64,000 nucleotides of DNA from NCBI GenBank assembly GCA_031002005.1, contig CM061921.1, positions 128,882,036 to 128,946,035 on the forward strand. The letters run 5' to 3'. A program made the position numbers and the translations under genes. This stretch comes from Vandiemenella viatica. Lineage: Eukaryota; Arthropoda; Insecta; Orthoptera; Morabidae. The notes beneath the pieces are model-generated. The model worked only from the letters and a program-made list of their open reading frames with translations. It made no database searches and was not told where the DNA came from. How positions within the stretch are numbered: the stretch's first letter is position 1; each line of letters opens with the position of its first letter. Below, piece by piece: positions 10,543 to 22,628 of the stretch.

Positions 10543-11300
10543 TAAAATCGTATTACAAACTTGAAAAACAAATCGTTATCTGCATACGAAATTCATCCAA
10601 ATCACTAGAAATATTAATGCTAATTAATGATGCAAGAGTAGTGGTAATTCTCTTAGAAGAGTACATAATCAGTGCTAAATTAATTCACTCCGATAAAACC
10701 TCTCTCTTACCTCGCATTAACCTCACACCACCAACCCTGCCTTTCTAAATGATAAGAAAACATTTTCAACATTAATAAAGTACAAGGTCAGACGCTTCAA
10801 AAGGCAAGATTATATTTATCAGACCCTGTTTTTTCGTATGGCTTTTTTCACGAGTTTGTAGATTCATTATTATTTATTTTTGTGTTAGATACACATACGA
10901 TCATAAAATCAACGATGGTCACATTACAACTGCTAATATATTTTTCAGAGAATTTATGTAAAATAAAGAAGATTTAAAAAATGATTTTTGACAAAGCCAA
11001 TATTTTTTAAAAAAATATTTACTTTTGAAAAGTTTTACAATTAAATATGTACTATTTAATGTTAACGACTTTTTACAGTGAAATTTAAATTTGTTACTAC
11101 TCTTTCAATAATAAATACTTGCATTTACTCATTTTCTCATTATTATATTACCATTCGGTGATTTAGTATGATAATGTGTATTTACAATATTGAATTGGAG
11201 TAAATACTCAAGAGACAGACGATCCAACATACTGTTCCATTTACACAATGTTAATGGTTTAACTGAGAGAAGTAATACAGGAATTTAAGCGAAGGATAAT
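8701..11300. other. obst-A intron, mostly anonymous
   Basis: AT-rich intron sequence. The segment beginning near 9721 with a doubled GATTAGATTAG followed by a TTGGTCCCATG...GGGATGTGTATC pattern looks like a fragment of an insect LINE 3' region, with a weak relative near 14265. A 34-base T run lies at 10508-10541. I looked for a chitin-binding domain 1 exon on the minus strand here and did not see one. Confidence 0.5.
10508..10541 (+). repeat. Poly-T tract (34 bases)
   Basis: Uninterrupted T run; it could be the A-tail of a minus-strand retroposed copy or simple homopolymer expansion. No recognisable retroposon body adjoins it. Confidence 0.9.
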
Positions 11301-11444
11301 TTACTAAACTTGAAAGTATATGTCTTCACTTAAGATTGCTACATCAGCCCAAAGAATGCTGATAGAAAACCATAATTCCAACATAGTTGCAAAGAGACAT
11401 GTCATTCCATAATAAAGGAGATCCAAGTAAATATTGGAAATAGA

Positions 11445-12113
11445 GTGTTCATAATGAGAATAAATAGGACCAAAACTAAATGTATGACGGTGGGAAAGAG
11501 TAAGAAAGAAATGTTGATAAAGCTGCAAGGAGAAATAATTGAACAAGTGGAGTCCTTTAAATATCTCGGGAGTATTGTGAGTGGTGATATGAGCTGCAAG
11601 AAGGAGGTAAAAACTAGAACAGCAATGGCAAAGGAAGCTTTCAATAGAAAGAAAAATTTACTATGCAGAAGGCTGGACAAAACCCTGAGGAAAAAATTAG
11701 CTAAATGTTTTGTATGGAGCGTAGGACTATATGGAGCAGAAACATGGACGCTACACAAAGAAGATGTAAAGAGGTTAGAAGCTTTTGAAATGTGGGTATG
11801 GAGGAGGATGGAGAAAATAAGTTGGAGGGATGAAGTAAGGAATGAGGAAGTGCTGGAACGAATAGGGGAGAACAGGTCACTCATAAAAACAATAAGAAAC
11901 AGAAAAAAGAACTGGGTTGGGCATGTGCTGAGGAACGAATGCCTGCTTAAAACTGCTCTGGACGGGACTGTAAATGGAGAAAAGAGAAGAGGTGGGTGAA
12001 GGATGAAAATGATGGATGATATAATGATAAACAGGAGATATATAGAAACTAAGAGAATGGCGGAACAGAGGGAGGCGTGGAGGGCTGTCACTGTGCATGG
12101 ACCTGCCGAATAG
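11445..12113 (+). pseudogene. RTE/BovB-like LINE, C-terminal reverse transcriptase region
   Basis: The frame reads VESFKYLGSIVSGD, then AMAKEAFNRKKNLLCRRLDK, GLYGAETWTLHKEDVKRLEA, FEMWVWRRMEKISW and KKNWVGHVLRNECLL. This is the thumb and C-terminal region of insect RTE-type non-LTR reverse transcriptases. An in-frame TGA at 11997-11999 interrupts it at GG*RMKMMDDI, and the frame continues to a TAG at 12111-12113. The upstream reverse transcriptase palm and endonuclease are absent, so this is a 5'-truncated retrocopy. It is inserted in antisense to obst-A. Confidence 0.8.
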
Positions 12114-12489
12114 CAGAGAACTCTTGATGATAATGAGTCTATTATTGGTTTGTATTTAGAAGTGATTACAAGGTATTATTAGAACATCAAATGAAAGTTT
12201 TGCATCAAAATCTATAAAAATACGAGTAAAATTGATTCATTTTTAAAAATCTCTTTTACAAGCATTCAGCATTGCAAGAATTCACTGCAATCTAAAAATT
12301 GTATTCAGGGTTTTATCAGTGCAAGCAGTGTGTAAATGTAAATTTGTTAGAAAACAATAAGATAAAAGTTGTTGAACAGACACAAAGAGGTTTGGTAAAA
12401 GGATGTATACCACAGAAAATCAGAAAATGTGAAAATCAGATTATTAGTAAATTATAGGAGTAAAATAAAACGAAAGGTTTTTGGGTTTT

Positions 12490-14230
12490 CTTGATTATTG
12501 GAGATACATGGTTATAGAAGTTGAGTATTGGTTAAGGGAATAGATTTTTCCTGAGGATTTCAGAATATACCATAAAGACAGAGGAAGAACTGTTAAAGAA
12601 TTATTTTTACTGGTTAGTGATGGGGGTAGATATTTGGGGGATAGAAGGTAAATGATAAGAGTCATAGCTGATTACGAAAGTGGGAGGATGAATGAATGAA
12701 ATTAGACAAATTTGGAAGGTCAGAAGTTGGAAAAAATTGGATTTAATATACCAGGTACTAATTGGAAGGAGAATTGAGTTAGCAACATAACATAGCACAG
12801 ATTTGCAAAACCTTAGTGAGGGAAGGAGGATTTACACAAGTGATGAAACAAAATACAAAGGGACACAATATGCTGAATATTTTCTTAGTAAAGCCTGATG
12901 GAAATTACGTAGGGTTCGGGACAGTGTTTTAGGTTACAGAGGGAAAAAGTGATCATGAAGCAGTTATTATGGACATGTGACAGGGGGGGAGGGTGTTCAG
13001 GAAATCAGTAATCAAGAAAGACAGAGGTTATAGGTAAAATTGTAACACGGCAAGGGTTTCAAATCTGAGGAGGTAAGGCACTAGTACAGTAGAAAGAAAC
13101 AGTTTCTAAAAATATAAGAACAGGGAAAGATATGTTACTCCCATAACAAAAAATTAGGGGGAGCACAGAACCTATATGCTACAATAGGGATGTGAGAAGG
13201 CTGAAGATATTAGCAAGAAGGGAATATAATAATAAAACCAGCAGGGCTGTAGTTATACTACAAAAATAAGAGCGAAGAAAGGCATTCAGATAGTTATGGG
13301 TATGGAGGGAGAATAAGTACCAAAAAATGTGAAAATAACTAGATACTGAGAAAATAGATTTATAAGACTATTATGGATTGTCAGATTAGGACAGATGGCT
13401 ATTTAAATTTGAGAATCATTCTGATGTTAGTGGAAATAAGTATACTGCAAAATTAGAGACAGATTCACAGGGTATTATGTGAGAAATGTGTAGTTAACAA
13501 ACAAAAAAAATCCTCATATAGATAATATTACCACAGATGTGTTAAAGGTCAGTGACAAAGATATTTTACCCCAAAGTATTATTTGATTAAAATCTGGAGA
13601 CTTGCATTGCAGACGATTTCAATGTGCCATATTAGTACCAATTCTTATGCAGCATGGATTTAGGAAACATTATTAATCTGATTCTCAGTTAGTATCTTAT
13701 GTGCAAGATATTTCAGATAAAGTATTCTAGGAATGCAAAGTAGATATTTTTAAGGCATTTGATAGAGTTATCTATAAAATGGCTGTGAATGAGGTAAAGA
13801 CGATCTGGAGAACCGAGATGTACTTTGCGAGTGTAAGGATTCTTAAGAGGTAGGAAGCAAACAGTCAAAGTGGGTAATGCAATATAATAACAGGTGTGCC
13901 ACAAAGAAGCCTATTGGTACCATTCTAATGAATGATTCTGTTATTGATTTACAGCCAGAATTGCAGTTGTTTGCAGATGAAATAATGCTGTATAATAGGA
14001 TTACACTGAGAGATGATTGTGAGGGCTCTAGACAGGATATCTATTTCATTGGATTAGGATGGAGATAAATGCCAAGAAGAATCAACATGTTAGGTTTGCA
14101 GATAGGAAAATTGATTTTATGTGGTTATTCTGTGAAAGAGGAATTGATTATTGAAATGTGTGAATATCAGTTGATAGTAAAGTTAAGAGTATTACATGTG
14201 ACAGAAAAGTAATAGAGAAAGGTTTTGGTG
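12490..14230 (+). mobile_element. Heavily degraded non-LTR retrotransposon (endonuclease to reverse transcriptase)
   Basis: No long frame survives, but the three-frame translation keeps order. An endonuclease-like stretch (FRIYHKDRGRT and LVSDGG near 12550-12630) is followed, near 13890-14000, by a reverse-transcriptase palm remnant (a GVPQ-like segment, MNDSVIDLQPELQLFADEIM, where FADE stands for the usual F/YADD). It may be the same family as the fragments near 16920 and 49240. It is on the plus strand, antisense to obst-A. Confidence 0.45.
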
Positions 14231-14259
14231 GATTGTGGCACGATATTGGGCCACCACAT

Positions 14260-15250
14260 TTTTTATTTATTAATCTTGTTCCATAGATACCTTCTGAGGA
14301 AGGACCTCTAGGATCTGAAACACATCATAGTTAACATATATACCTACAATATAAATAATTATCTTAGTGAAAAAAAATATTATATGTTAGAAGGACAGAA
14401 AAAGAAAATGAAATAAGAAACTTTAGCATTTAAAACAGATTTTTGCAGCAGTTATCAGTGGCGTAGATAGGTCAACAAGGGCCCCGGTGCAAAAAATTTT
14501 TTTGAGCCCTCAGGCCAGACGGGCGACCTTATTTTTGCTTTGTGTGCAGGTAGGGGCCCCCTGAACTGAGGATGGGGGCCCTTGAATTGTTCTTTAGGGG
14601 GCCCCTGAGCAGTGGTTGGGGCCCCCTGAGAAGCGAGGGCCCTTAGTGAGAGGCTCCTGTGTGTTCTGAGGGGCCCCTTAGACGACGGTAGAGCTAAAAA
14701 AAAGGCCTAGGGGCCCCTTGATGTATGCTTGGGGGCCCCCTGAGCGTGAGGGCCCCGGTGCACTGTACCGCCTAGCCCCATAGTAGCTACGCCCCTGGCA
14801 GTTATATCAAATACAGTTAATTCTTTTATACAAAATCTTGAATGGAGTAGAGGGAGTTGCAAATAAGATAATCTCTCAATTTATCTTTAAATACATTTTT
14901 ATTATCTACAAATTGTTTTAAAGTTTTAGTAAGTTTACTAAATATATGTGTCCCAGATTAATTAACTCCTCTTAGTACTAATGACAGTGATTTATGTGTT
15001 TTTTGCAAGTTATTTCTGTTTCTTGTATGAAATTGTGAATCTGTGAATTAGATTTAAACAAGTTAAGATGTTCTATGATGAAGCACATGAGAGAGTATAT
15101 ATACTGAGAAAAGATTGAATGAATATTGAACCTTTTAAAGAGTTGTTTGCAAGAAGTTATTGGTTTCACCCTACACAGCATCCTAATAGCTCTTTTGTGT
15201 GCTATGAAAACTTTTTTACTTTGTGATGAGTTTCCCACAAAACTTATCAT
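14260..15250 (-). mobile_element. LINE reverse-transcriptase C-terminal fragment, minus strand
   Basis: The minus-strand frame at 14978-15250 reads GNSSQSKKVFIAHKRAIRML, CRVKPITSCKQLFKRFNI and IYSLMCFIIEHLNLF. This resembles the C-terminal end of insect non-LTR reverse transcriptases, where a WGNS...VF..QKRAIR motif is usual. The lower-coordinate part is the 3' UTR side; a TTCCATAGATACCTTC...GACCTC block near 14280 resembles a known type of LINE 3' region. A hAT MITE (14456-14797) is inserted into it. This is the only LINE piece in the obst-A introns that runs in the same direction as the gene. Confidence 0.5.
14456..14797. mobile_element. GC-rich hAT MITE with 8-bp target duplication
   Basis: The ends are CAGTGGCGTAG and, inverted, CAGGGGCGTAG. 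The target duplication is GCAGTTAT at 14448-14455 and 14798-14805, exactly 8 bp as in the hAT superfamily. The 342-bp interior has no coding frame and is built from repeated GGGGCCCC(CTGA) motifs, in strong contrast to the AT-rich surroundings. Confidence 0.88.
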
Positions 15251-15748
15251 TCGTATATATTTTTAGCTTGAAATCCTTCACAATTTGTTCCAGTCCCTTA
15301 TTCCCCTCCTTAAAAAGAAAACTTTCGCACTCTCTCATGCCTTATGTTTGGCCTAATGGAAATCGCGATTCTGCTATAACTTGTCAAAATACTATGGGTA
15401 CTCATTCTCAAGGCGTATTATAGTTGTAGGGGAATAAACACCTCCATTACAAGTGGCTGATCCCGAAATCATCAAGGCTAATGCTGGAGAGTCGCCAATC
15501 TCACAGAACACTGGGAGGCGTCATTCACCTTGCTCACTTACTTCAACTGTGGTGTATCTAATAGTTGCGTGGGAACGAAGATAAAGCCGAAAGGAGTCAG
15601 CTTTTGGATAAACTGTTAGGAAAAGTGAAAGTTTCGTAAAATTATATGGTAGATGATGGTGAAAGGCTTCTTGGAGGCCAAAATGTAAATATCATTTGAT
15701 AATAAATTTATTCATATCTACCAGTCAAATTTTCATGTTTCTTTCTTA

Positions 15749-15794
<46 letters not shown>

Positions 15795-16900
15795 GGAACT
15801 ATTTATTTATAAGTACCAAAGGAAGAAATTAAAAAGTAATCTTTTTCGTTCTAAGTTAGTTTTGTGTTCTAGTAACTGGATCTAGTTATCTGTTAAGGAC
15901 ATACCCATAATTCCGAATCCTGTTAAATAAGTTCAGGTATATACAAAAATCATTTCGTTTCTGGACTATTTTTCCATACAGGGCCGACCCCAGCTTTGAA
16001 CTATTAATTGCACGATACTGCTAACTCAGAAAGATATTTGTTTTTTAACTTTTTATATAGTGCCCTCTTTGTTCCTCCCGGCGTTTTCGGAACAACCTCT
16101 GTGTTCGATACCTCCTATCTTGCTGTCCTTCTGTACTGATTCTGTGAATCACCTATTTGAGCGCCTGAAGAAGCTTGGCTTAATTCAATGGAGAAAAGGA
16201 CACCAGACCTTAGGAAATTATTAGGTAACGTCTACCTGTGAACTATACCATTCACAGGTAATACACAGAATGAATTACTAGTTCAGTAGTCATAATTGGA
16301 GAAAAATGGTTTATAAAGTGAAAAAAAAATCTTTTTAATATTTGGTATTTAATGGTAGATTGTACAAAATATCTATATCGGAATATGGAAGACAATTTTT
16401 TACCAAAATGATTATGATTGCGTTTATAGTTAACTTTGTGGTTAAGGCTTTTGCAATGAAAGATGTTATAGGCCACGTCCCATACATAATTTGTATTACA
16501 TTACTCCTTACAGCGCAGTAAAAATCTTATTCGCAGGTATTGAATTGCTCTGAAATATAACTATATGACATCAATAAGTTAACAATTTTTTACTGTTCAG
16601 ATTTCTGGAATACTAGATGCAGTTCAATATTGAATTATTATTGATCTACACACAAAAAGGTAACTATTGTTGTTTCACAAACACACTGGTTTGAATAGTT
16701 GCACATGTGCAACATAACTTCGGAATGTATTAAAGTGGAAAATTGAAGTTTCGGCAGAATTTAGTTAGAAGCCATTTGTTTATTTGATGCCAGCACTGAA
16801 TAATAATTAGGAACCATTTTGATCCCTTTATTGTGACATTTTGGAATGTAGTATGTCAATTTTTTTTAAATACAATTACATTGGATCTAATATATAACTG
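15251..16900. other. obst-A intron, anonymous, with a 41-base poly-A tract
   Basis: No gene recognised. A pure A run occupies 15752-15792. The sequence upstream of it (about 15300-15750) shows no coding or SINE-like signature that I recognise, and I could not find flanking duplications that would mark a retroposed copy. Confidence 0.5.
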
Positions 16901-17400
16901 AGAGAGCATCAGGTGAAAATTAGGAGAAGTCCTGCAATTTCTGGAGCGGGTGGTGAATAGATGTGAGAGAACTGGGCTATAAAACTTTGCTTGAGTATGG
17001 TAGGGAAGTGTGGGAGATGCATTATGTGTATGAAATGTAGAGTAGAAAGGTGGCAGCTAGATTTGTTTACGAAAATTGCCTTGGAAAACAGTCAGCAACT
17101 GAAATAATAAATGATCAGTGTTGTGAGCCACTGAAGTGCAGGATTAAGAAAGTTCTAGGAGAGTATAAGGTGTAATGTAGCCTGGGTGGATATTGAATAA
17201 TACCCGGATGGGAAAAAACGTCATTCATCATGAACTAGCTCTTAATTTCAGACTTAAGGATGTTGAAAACAACTTTTTGCAGCTAAATGATTCAGGGACT
17301 GGAAAAAATTAATAAGGGACATGGGTGACAATTCACCTCAAAGATTGAGAGTTTAAATAAAAAAATCATGGAAATTCAAAAGTAAGTGTTTAGGGAAATT
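16900..17400 (+). mobile_element. Degraded LINE C-terminal fragment
   Basis: The DNA reads like the 3' part of the LINE at 49240-49835 after many substitutions. A block equivalent to LLEYGGVVWDP...QRRAARFV is visible as nucleotides near 16975-17080 (TTTGCTTGAGTATGGTAGGG and a GGTGGCAGCTAGATTTG string). A block corresponding to LALDFRHKGV follows near 17240. No open frame remains. Confidence 0.5.
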
Positions 17401-18700
17401 GCTGTTTAGAAATCAGTCCAATTACTGTTATAATTACTACTATATGACACTAAATTGTTTTGTACCAAAATTTCTCTAAATATTTCCTGTAGGATAATAA
17501 TAGTTACGTTAGATCATAATTAATACTAAGCCATTCATCACTTTTATATGAAAGTGTTTTTGTAACTCCACGTTTAAGAAAACCAGGATTAATTCCCTGA
17601 AGGAATGGTTCCTAAATTTATTCCGTATATTACAATATCTGAACACAGGATTAACAGTTAATTTGATTTGGAGATAAAGATCATACGTGTTTCATAGCAG
17701 CTATATTCTAAAAATAAACTCACTGATCAATAGAAAAACTCATTTAGTTTGAACGAGACAAGGAAGTATCTCATATATATGCCAAACGTTTAACGCAAAT
17801 GAAGTTCGTACTGAATTGTGATATCAGTAGGGACAATTAATTTCTTCAGAGCACTTATATAACCCATCAAATACTCAGAGAGTTTTATGCAGTGACACAC
17901 AACATAATTTTATATGTCTTCGTTATGATTCATTGTGGTTACTCTTAGAAAACTAATAATAATTATCTGTTATCTACAGACCGTGATACATGTAGGTGTA
18001 CATTGTAGTTTGGATTTTGACAAAATTTGTTGCTTCACAGAAGTTTTAAAGGGTTTCACCACTAAAAATAGTGGTGCATATTTCAAAATCTGATCAATAT
18101 TCTTATAGTTTCAGTTTTGAAGCGCCGAGAATGGTCCACTATTACAAATCAGAAATAATGGAAATATGAGTCAAGGCTGAGAGAGTTTGATATGCTTTTA
18201 GCAACGTATTTATTAACAACTTGAAATGAAAGTGATACTATAATTGGAAATAGCACACAATGTCGTCAATTATCACCAAGCTATACCGCACATTTTTTAC
18301 CGATGCGATTGAAGACGGTGCCCCTCTTCTCTTGTTTTACAGTTCACCGCGCTTAGCTTTCTCCGCTTAACACTTCCTGGAAAAGCTTCAAGACTCCTTA
18401 TTCACAATTTCCTCTTTCTGCACCAATAAGACTATTACCATCAGAAATGTTAGATTTCCATTTATGCCGAAGAGATGTCAGCACACAAGGGATTTATTTC
18501 CAGCCACTTTGAATCTAGAAAACAAATGATATCGCAATCGTTTGTAAATGAAGATCTTATGATCTTGACTTGCTGTTTGTATCAGTGGACCTTGCTTGCC
18601 TGAAAGGAGAGTGCAGTGCCCTAAAGGCGAATTAATCAAAAATTATCATCTGTATGGGGATGCAGAGAGCAAGGGGAAACCACATCATTAAATACCATAC
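17401..18700. other. obst-A intron, nothing recognised
   Basis: AT-rich sequence with no gene, RNA or bounded repeat that I can support. Confidence 0.5.
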
Positions 18701-18899
18701 GGGCATCCTGAGGCCATATAATTGTCTCAAATTACACATGAAATGATGGCATCTTACTGGGTAAAATATTCAGGAAGTAAAGTAGTAATCCAGTTGGATC
18801 TCTGGGCAAGGACTGCTCAGCGAGGAGTAATTAGAATGAACAGAAATTTTAAACAACTCGGAGCGTGGAGTGTTAAAAGCCAGAATAAATGGGTAGACT

Positions 18900-20050
18900 A
18901 CAGAACTTAAAAAATTAAGATGGGATAAGTTGGGCGTGGTTGGGATTAGTCTGGTTAACTAGTATGATATGCACGATTGCTGGTATAATAATATATAATA
19001 ATTAGATCATACGCTGTCAGTGAAGTTACTGATTTGTAATGATCAAGAGATTATGGAAATGGGTTAGGTACTTTGCACGGGTTAGTTACTATACACTATT
19101 TATAAGCAGGGTTATTTTGAGGAGTATAGGAACTAGAGCTATGACCACCACGTTAATACAAGTATATATGCCGTCACTTCATGATGATAACGAAAGAGAG
19201 AAAATAAAGATCAAATTGAAAATTCAATATGTGAAAGGGTAGGAAATCTATTAATCCAATCTATAAGTGATTGGAATGTGGTAGTGGAATAAGGAAACGA
19301 GAGAAATACCGCAGGATTACAGTATAGGGGGAAGAATTAAGCGAGGAAGCAGATTGTTAGAATTTTGCGAAAAAATAAACTTATTATAGCAAACGCACTA
19401 TTTTCAGAATCGTGCACGAAGATACTACACCAGGAAAAATTTGGGGATACAGTTAGATATAAGGTGTATTATGTTGTGGTTAAACCAGAGGCTCAGAAAC
19501 CCAGTTCTAGACTATAAAAACGTACCCGGGAGCTAATATTGACTCTGACCACAATCTAATAGTTATAAAGTGCAAGGGATTGAAGAATCGACAGAGGCAA
19601 AACAGACTTGGTGTGAGTAAACTGAGAGAATCTTACTTAACAGAAAAATTTTCAAAGCTTGTACCCATGGATCTCAGAAATAATTCCGAAACAAATTCGA
19701 CAGAAGAAAAATGAAATGCACTGAAGAAAGAGATAATCAGAGCTGGTAAAGAATCATTAACATTTAGGCAAGAACCTGCCTGAAAACACTGAATGAGATA
19801 AAAATTTTGGAGTTGGAAGATCATAACAGAAGGCACAAAAATGTCCAGGATGTAATACGAAGAGAACAATACAGATGCTTTAGAAATCAAACGAACAGTA
19901 AATGCGAGAATGCAGAAAAATAAGTGTGAAGAACTAGAATAGGAAATGGTAGTAGGTTAAATAGGTGTGGTCTTTAGAAGGATAAGAGAGAATTTTGTGG
20001 AAACGAAGAAAAAATGTTTCAACAGTAGAGGAGATAATGGGAAACCTCTT
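18900..20050 (+). mobile_element. Degraded RTE/BovB-like LINE, endonuclease region
   Basis: Across frameshifts the plus strand reads an apurinic-like endonuclease: TRAMTTTLIQVYMPSLHDD near 19130, then a DWNVVVE...GNERNTAG block near 19270 (family GDWNA..VG). RILRKNKLIIANALF follows near 19360, and a ...ELILTLTTI segment near 19540 stands where SDHNL is expected. The order of blocks is right for RTE endonuclease. It is in antisense orientation to obst-A. The following 20050-20760 is anonymous. Confidence 0.6.
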
Positions 20051-20769
20051 TTAACATCAAAGGATAGAGCTAACCTATGGGAATAACTTATATAGAAACA
20101 TTATATGATGGAGATGATGCGAACAAGAGTTTGCTAGATGGAGAAGAAGATGCCGTCATTAATTATTTGGGAGATGTTGTTTTAAAACGGAATTTGACAG
20201 TGAAGTGAAAGATTTGAACACAATAAGGGGTTAGGATTTGATGATAAACCTGTGGATTTTCTAAACTCTCTAGGAGTAGAAGGTGTCCAAATATTATCAA
20301 AGATATAAAAAAGTTACCATGTGTGAGATAGCAAAGATTGTCTTCATCTGACTCCCATCCAGTCTTGTACATTTGATTTGTATTACGAATACCTCTGGAG
20401 CAAGGAGTCTTGGGTTAAGAATGCCACTGGAGCAAAGAATCTGCGAGGGCGAAGAATATGTTGAAGAAAAAAAAAGGTGATGTAGTTCTGAGTGAGCAAT
20501 TGTGAAACGAAGATCGGATTTATGTATGCATTTTAGCAAAGCACGAACAAAAAAGCTATTAAATAGGCTTTAAACTGATTTAAAGACATGTTAATAAAAT
20601 TGTGAAGTTGGAAGTTATCGTAGTACAGTCTGTAGGAGTAAATTGTTAAATTTATATATATTGTTCGCAATTAATCTGAACAACGAATAAAGAAGGTTAG
20701 CCGACTTGTGACGTGACGAGAAATGTAGAAAAAAATTCAGTTCTTCGGAAGAAACTTCAAAAGATAGAA

Positions 20770-21256
20770 ACATGATGGAAGAATTTGGGACAACAGATAT
20801 TTTACTGATGATGATGCAACAACATGAAAAGCCATTCCGAGCGTTAGAACAAGACCTTGCGCATAGACGTGAAATTGGAAACAGAGAATAATCATAGTTG
20901 CAGGCTGGCGTGTGAAGAACTAATCACGAAAGAAGTGCATCATTTGGTAAAGGCGGTAGAAAGAAAGGTGGGAGTGGTAAGACAAGATGATAGAAACCAA
21001 CAGGAAGAAAATTGTGTTGTACTCAGTGAAAAGGTTGATGAAATGTATCAGAAAGAAATGAAATTGGAAACGTGAGAAGTGGTGGAAGACGAATACATGA
21101 CTGTTACAAATATTAAGATAAGAGAAGAGGAAAACAATTCATCCGAAAACAGGTATGACAAGAACGAAGAAGCAAGATCAACAAGGAGCCAGGCAGAGAA
21201 GAAAAATTATTTGAATAGATGCAGGCAGAGCCAAAAGATGATAGATGTGAAGAAGA
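20770..21256 (+). other. Charged, coiled-coil-like frames beside the gap (possible gag remnant)
   Basis: Frames at about 20857-21075 and 21079-21256 are rich in Glu, Lys and Gln with little Pro or Gly (for example EELITKEVHHLVKAVERKVG and NRYDKNEEARSTRSQAEKKN). They start after an MMEEFGTTDILLMMMQQHEK-like segment read in another frame. This composition is common in the N-terminal part of retroelement gag proteins. There is no zinc knuckle or other diagnostic motif, and the gap cuts it off, so the assignment is weak. Confidence 0.3.
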
Positions 21257-22256
21257 NNNNNNNNNNNNNNNNNNNNNNNNNNNNNNNNNNNNNNNNNNNN
21301 NNNNNNNNNNNNNNNNNNNNNNNNNNNNNNNNNNNNNNNNNNNNNNNNNNNNNNNNNNNNNNNNNNNNNNNNNNNNNNNNNNNNNNNNNNNNNNNNNNNN
21401 NNNNNNNNNNNNNNNNNNNNNNNNNNNNNNNNNNNNNNNNNNNNNNNNNNNNNNNNNNNNNNNNNNNNNNNNNNNNNNNNNNNNNNNNNNNNNNNNNNNN
21501 NNNNNNNNNNNNNNNNNNNNNNNNNNNNNNNNNNNNNNNNNNNNNNNNNNNNNNNNNNNNNNNNNNNNNNNNNNNNNNNNNNNNNNNNNNNNNNNNNNNN
21601 NNNNNNNNNNNNNNNNNNNNNNNNNNNNNNNNNNNNNNNNNNNNNNNNNNNNNNNNNNNNNNNNNNNNNNNNNNNNNNNNNNNNNNNNNNNNNNNNNNNN
21701 NNNNNNNNNNNNNNNNNNNNNNNNNNNNNNNNNNNNNNNNNNNNNNNNNNNNNNNNNNNNNNNNNNNNNNNNNNNNNNNNNNNNNNNNNNNNNNNNNNNN
21801 NNNNNNNNNNNNNNNNNNNNNNNNNNNNNNNNNNNNNNNNNNNNNNNNNNNNNNNNNNNNNNNNNNNNNNNNNNNNNNNNNNNNNNNNNNNNNNNNNNNN
21901 NNNNNNNNNNNNNNNNNNNNNNNNNNNNNNNNNNNNNNNNNNNNNNNNNNNNNNNNNNNNNNNNNNNNNNNNNNNNNNNNNNNNNNNNNNNNNNNNNNNN
22001 NNNNNNNNNNNNNNNNNNNNNNNNNNNNNNNNNNNNNNNNNNNNNNNNNNNNNNNNNNNNNNNNNNNNNNNNNNNNNNNNNNNNNNNNNNNNNNNNNNNN
22101 NNNNNNNNNNNNNNNNNNNNNNNNNNNNNNNNNNNNNNNNNNNNNNNNNNNNNNNNNNNNNNNNNNNNNNNNNNNNNNNNNNNNNNNNNNNNNNNNNNNN
22201 NNNNNNNNNNNNNNNNNNNNNNNNNNNNNNNNNNNNNNNNNNNNNNNNNNNNNNNN
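21257..22256. other. Assembly gap, 1000 N
   Basis: Exactly 1000 N, so the length is probably a placeholder rather than measured. It falls in the first obst-A intron, immediately upstream of where chitin-binding domain 1 should be looked for. Confidence 0.98.
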
Positions 22257-22474
22257 ATAGAGTTAAACGCGTACTACAAAAGAATAAAACAAAATTCAAT
22301 TTCCTTGGCGTATCGTTAACCTTTATATTTTAAAAAATTTATTAATTCACAATTGAGGAAATGGCCCACAGCATCCAGATGTTAATAAATTTCCAGTTTA
22401 TCTTTAAATACATATTTTTTATCTAAAAACTTGTGTATGTTGTTAGCAAGTTGATTGAACCGTATTGTACTTAC

Positions 22475-22523
22475 AGACTGAAGCGGCAGCGACGAGCAAG
22501 AGCAGTGCCTGGGAGCGCGGCAT
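22475..22523 (-). CDS. obst-A: Signal-peptide first exon, probably of obstructor-A
   Basis: On the minus strand an ATG at 22523 opens MPRSQALLLLVAAASV and then meets a strong donor, T|GTAAGTAC. This is a typical secretory signal peptide: a short basic start followed by a Leu/Ala/Val core. It leaves one base of a codon, the same intron phase used at the starts of both downstream chitin-binding exons, so it can splice to a two-base-start exon. Many insect cuticle genes have just such a short signal-peptide exon. Strand, phase, product type and local GC content agree with obst-A, but the domain 1 exon that should follow is not visible, so the link is an inference. Directly spliced to the domain 2 exon it would also stay in frame. 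Confidence 0.7.
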
Positions 22524-22628
22524 GTCGCAGTGTGAGGAGCCAGCAGCCAGCAGCCAGCAGCCACCACTGACGCTTTCACCGCTTTCCCCTCCACTGCCAC
22601 GCTTGCATTCTTGTCGATCCACCTCATA
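22524..22628 (-). other. obst-A: Probable 5' UTR of obst-A
   Basis: A GC-richer segment directly upstream of the signal-peptide ATG, including a GCTGGCTGCTG tandem motif at about 22538-22562. The transcription start is not fixed by the sequence; it should lie about 25-35 bases below the TATA-like box. Confidence 0.45.

Noticed and set aside
11402..12091. 229-codon minus-strand frame
   Set aside because: It is the antisense shadow of the RTE reverse transcriptase fragment on the plus strand; its Ser/Leu/Phe-rich composition is typical of such a shadow.
21079..22319. Long frames across the N run
   Set aside because: They consist almost entirely of unknown residues from the assembly gap and carry no information.
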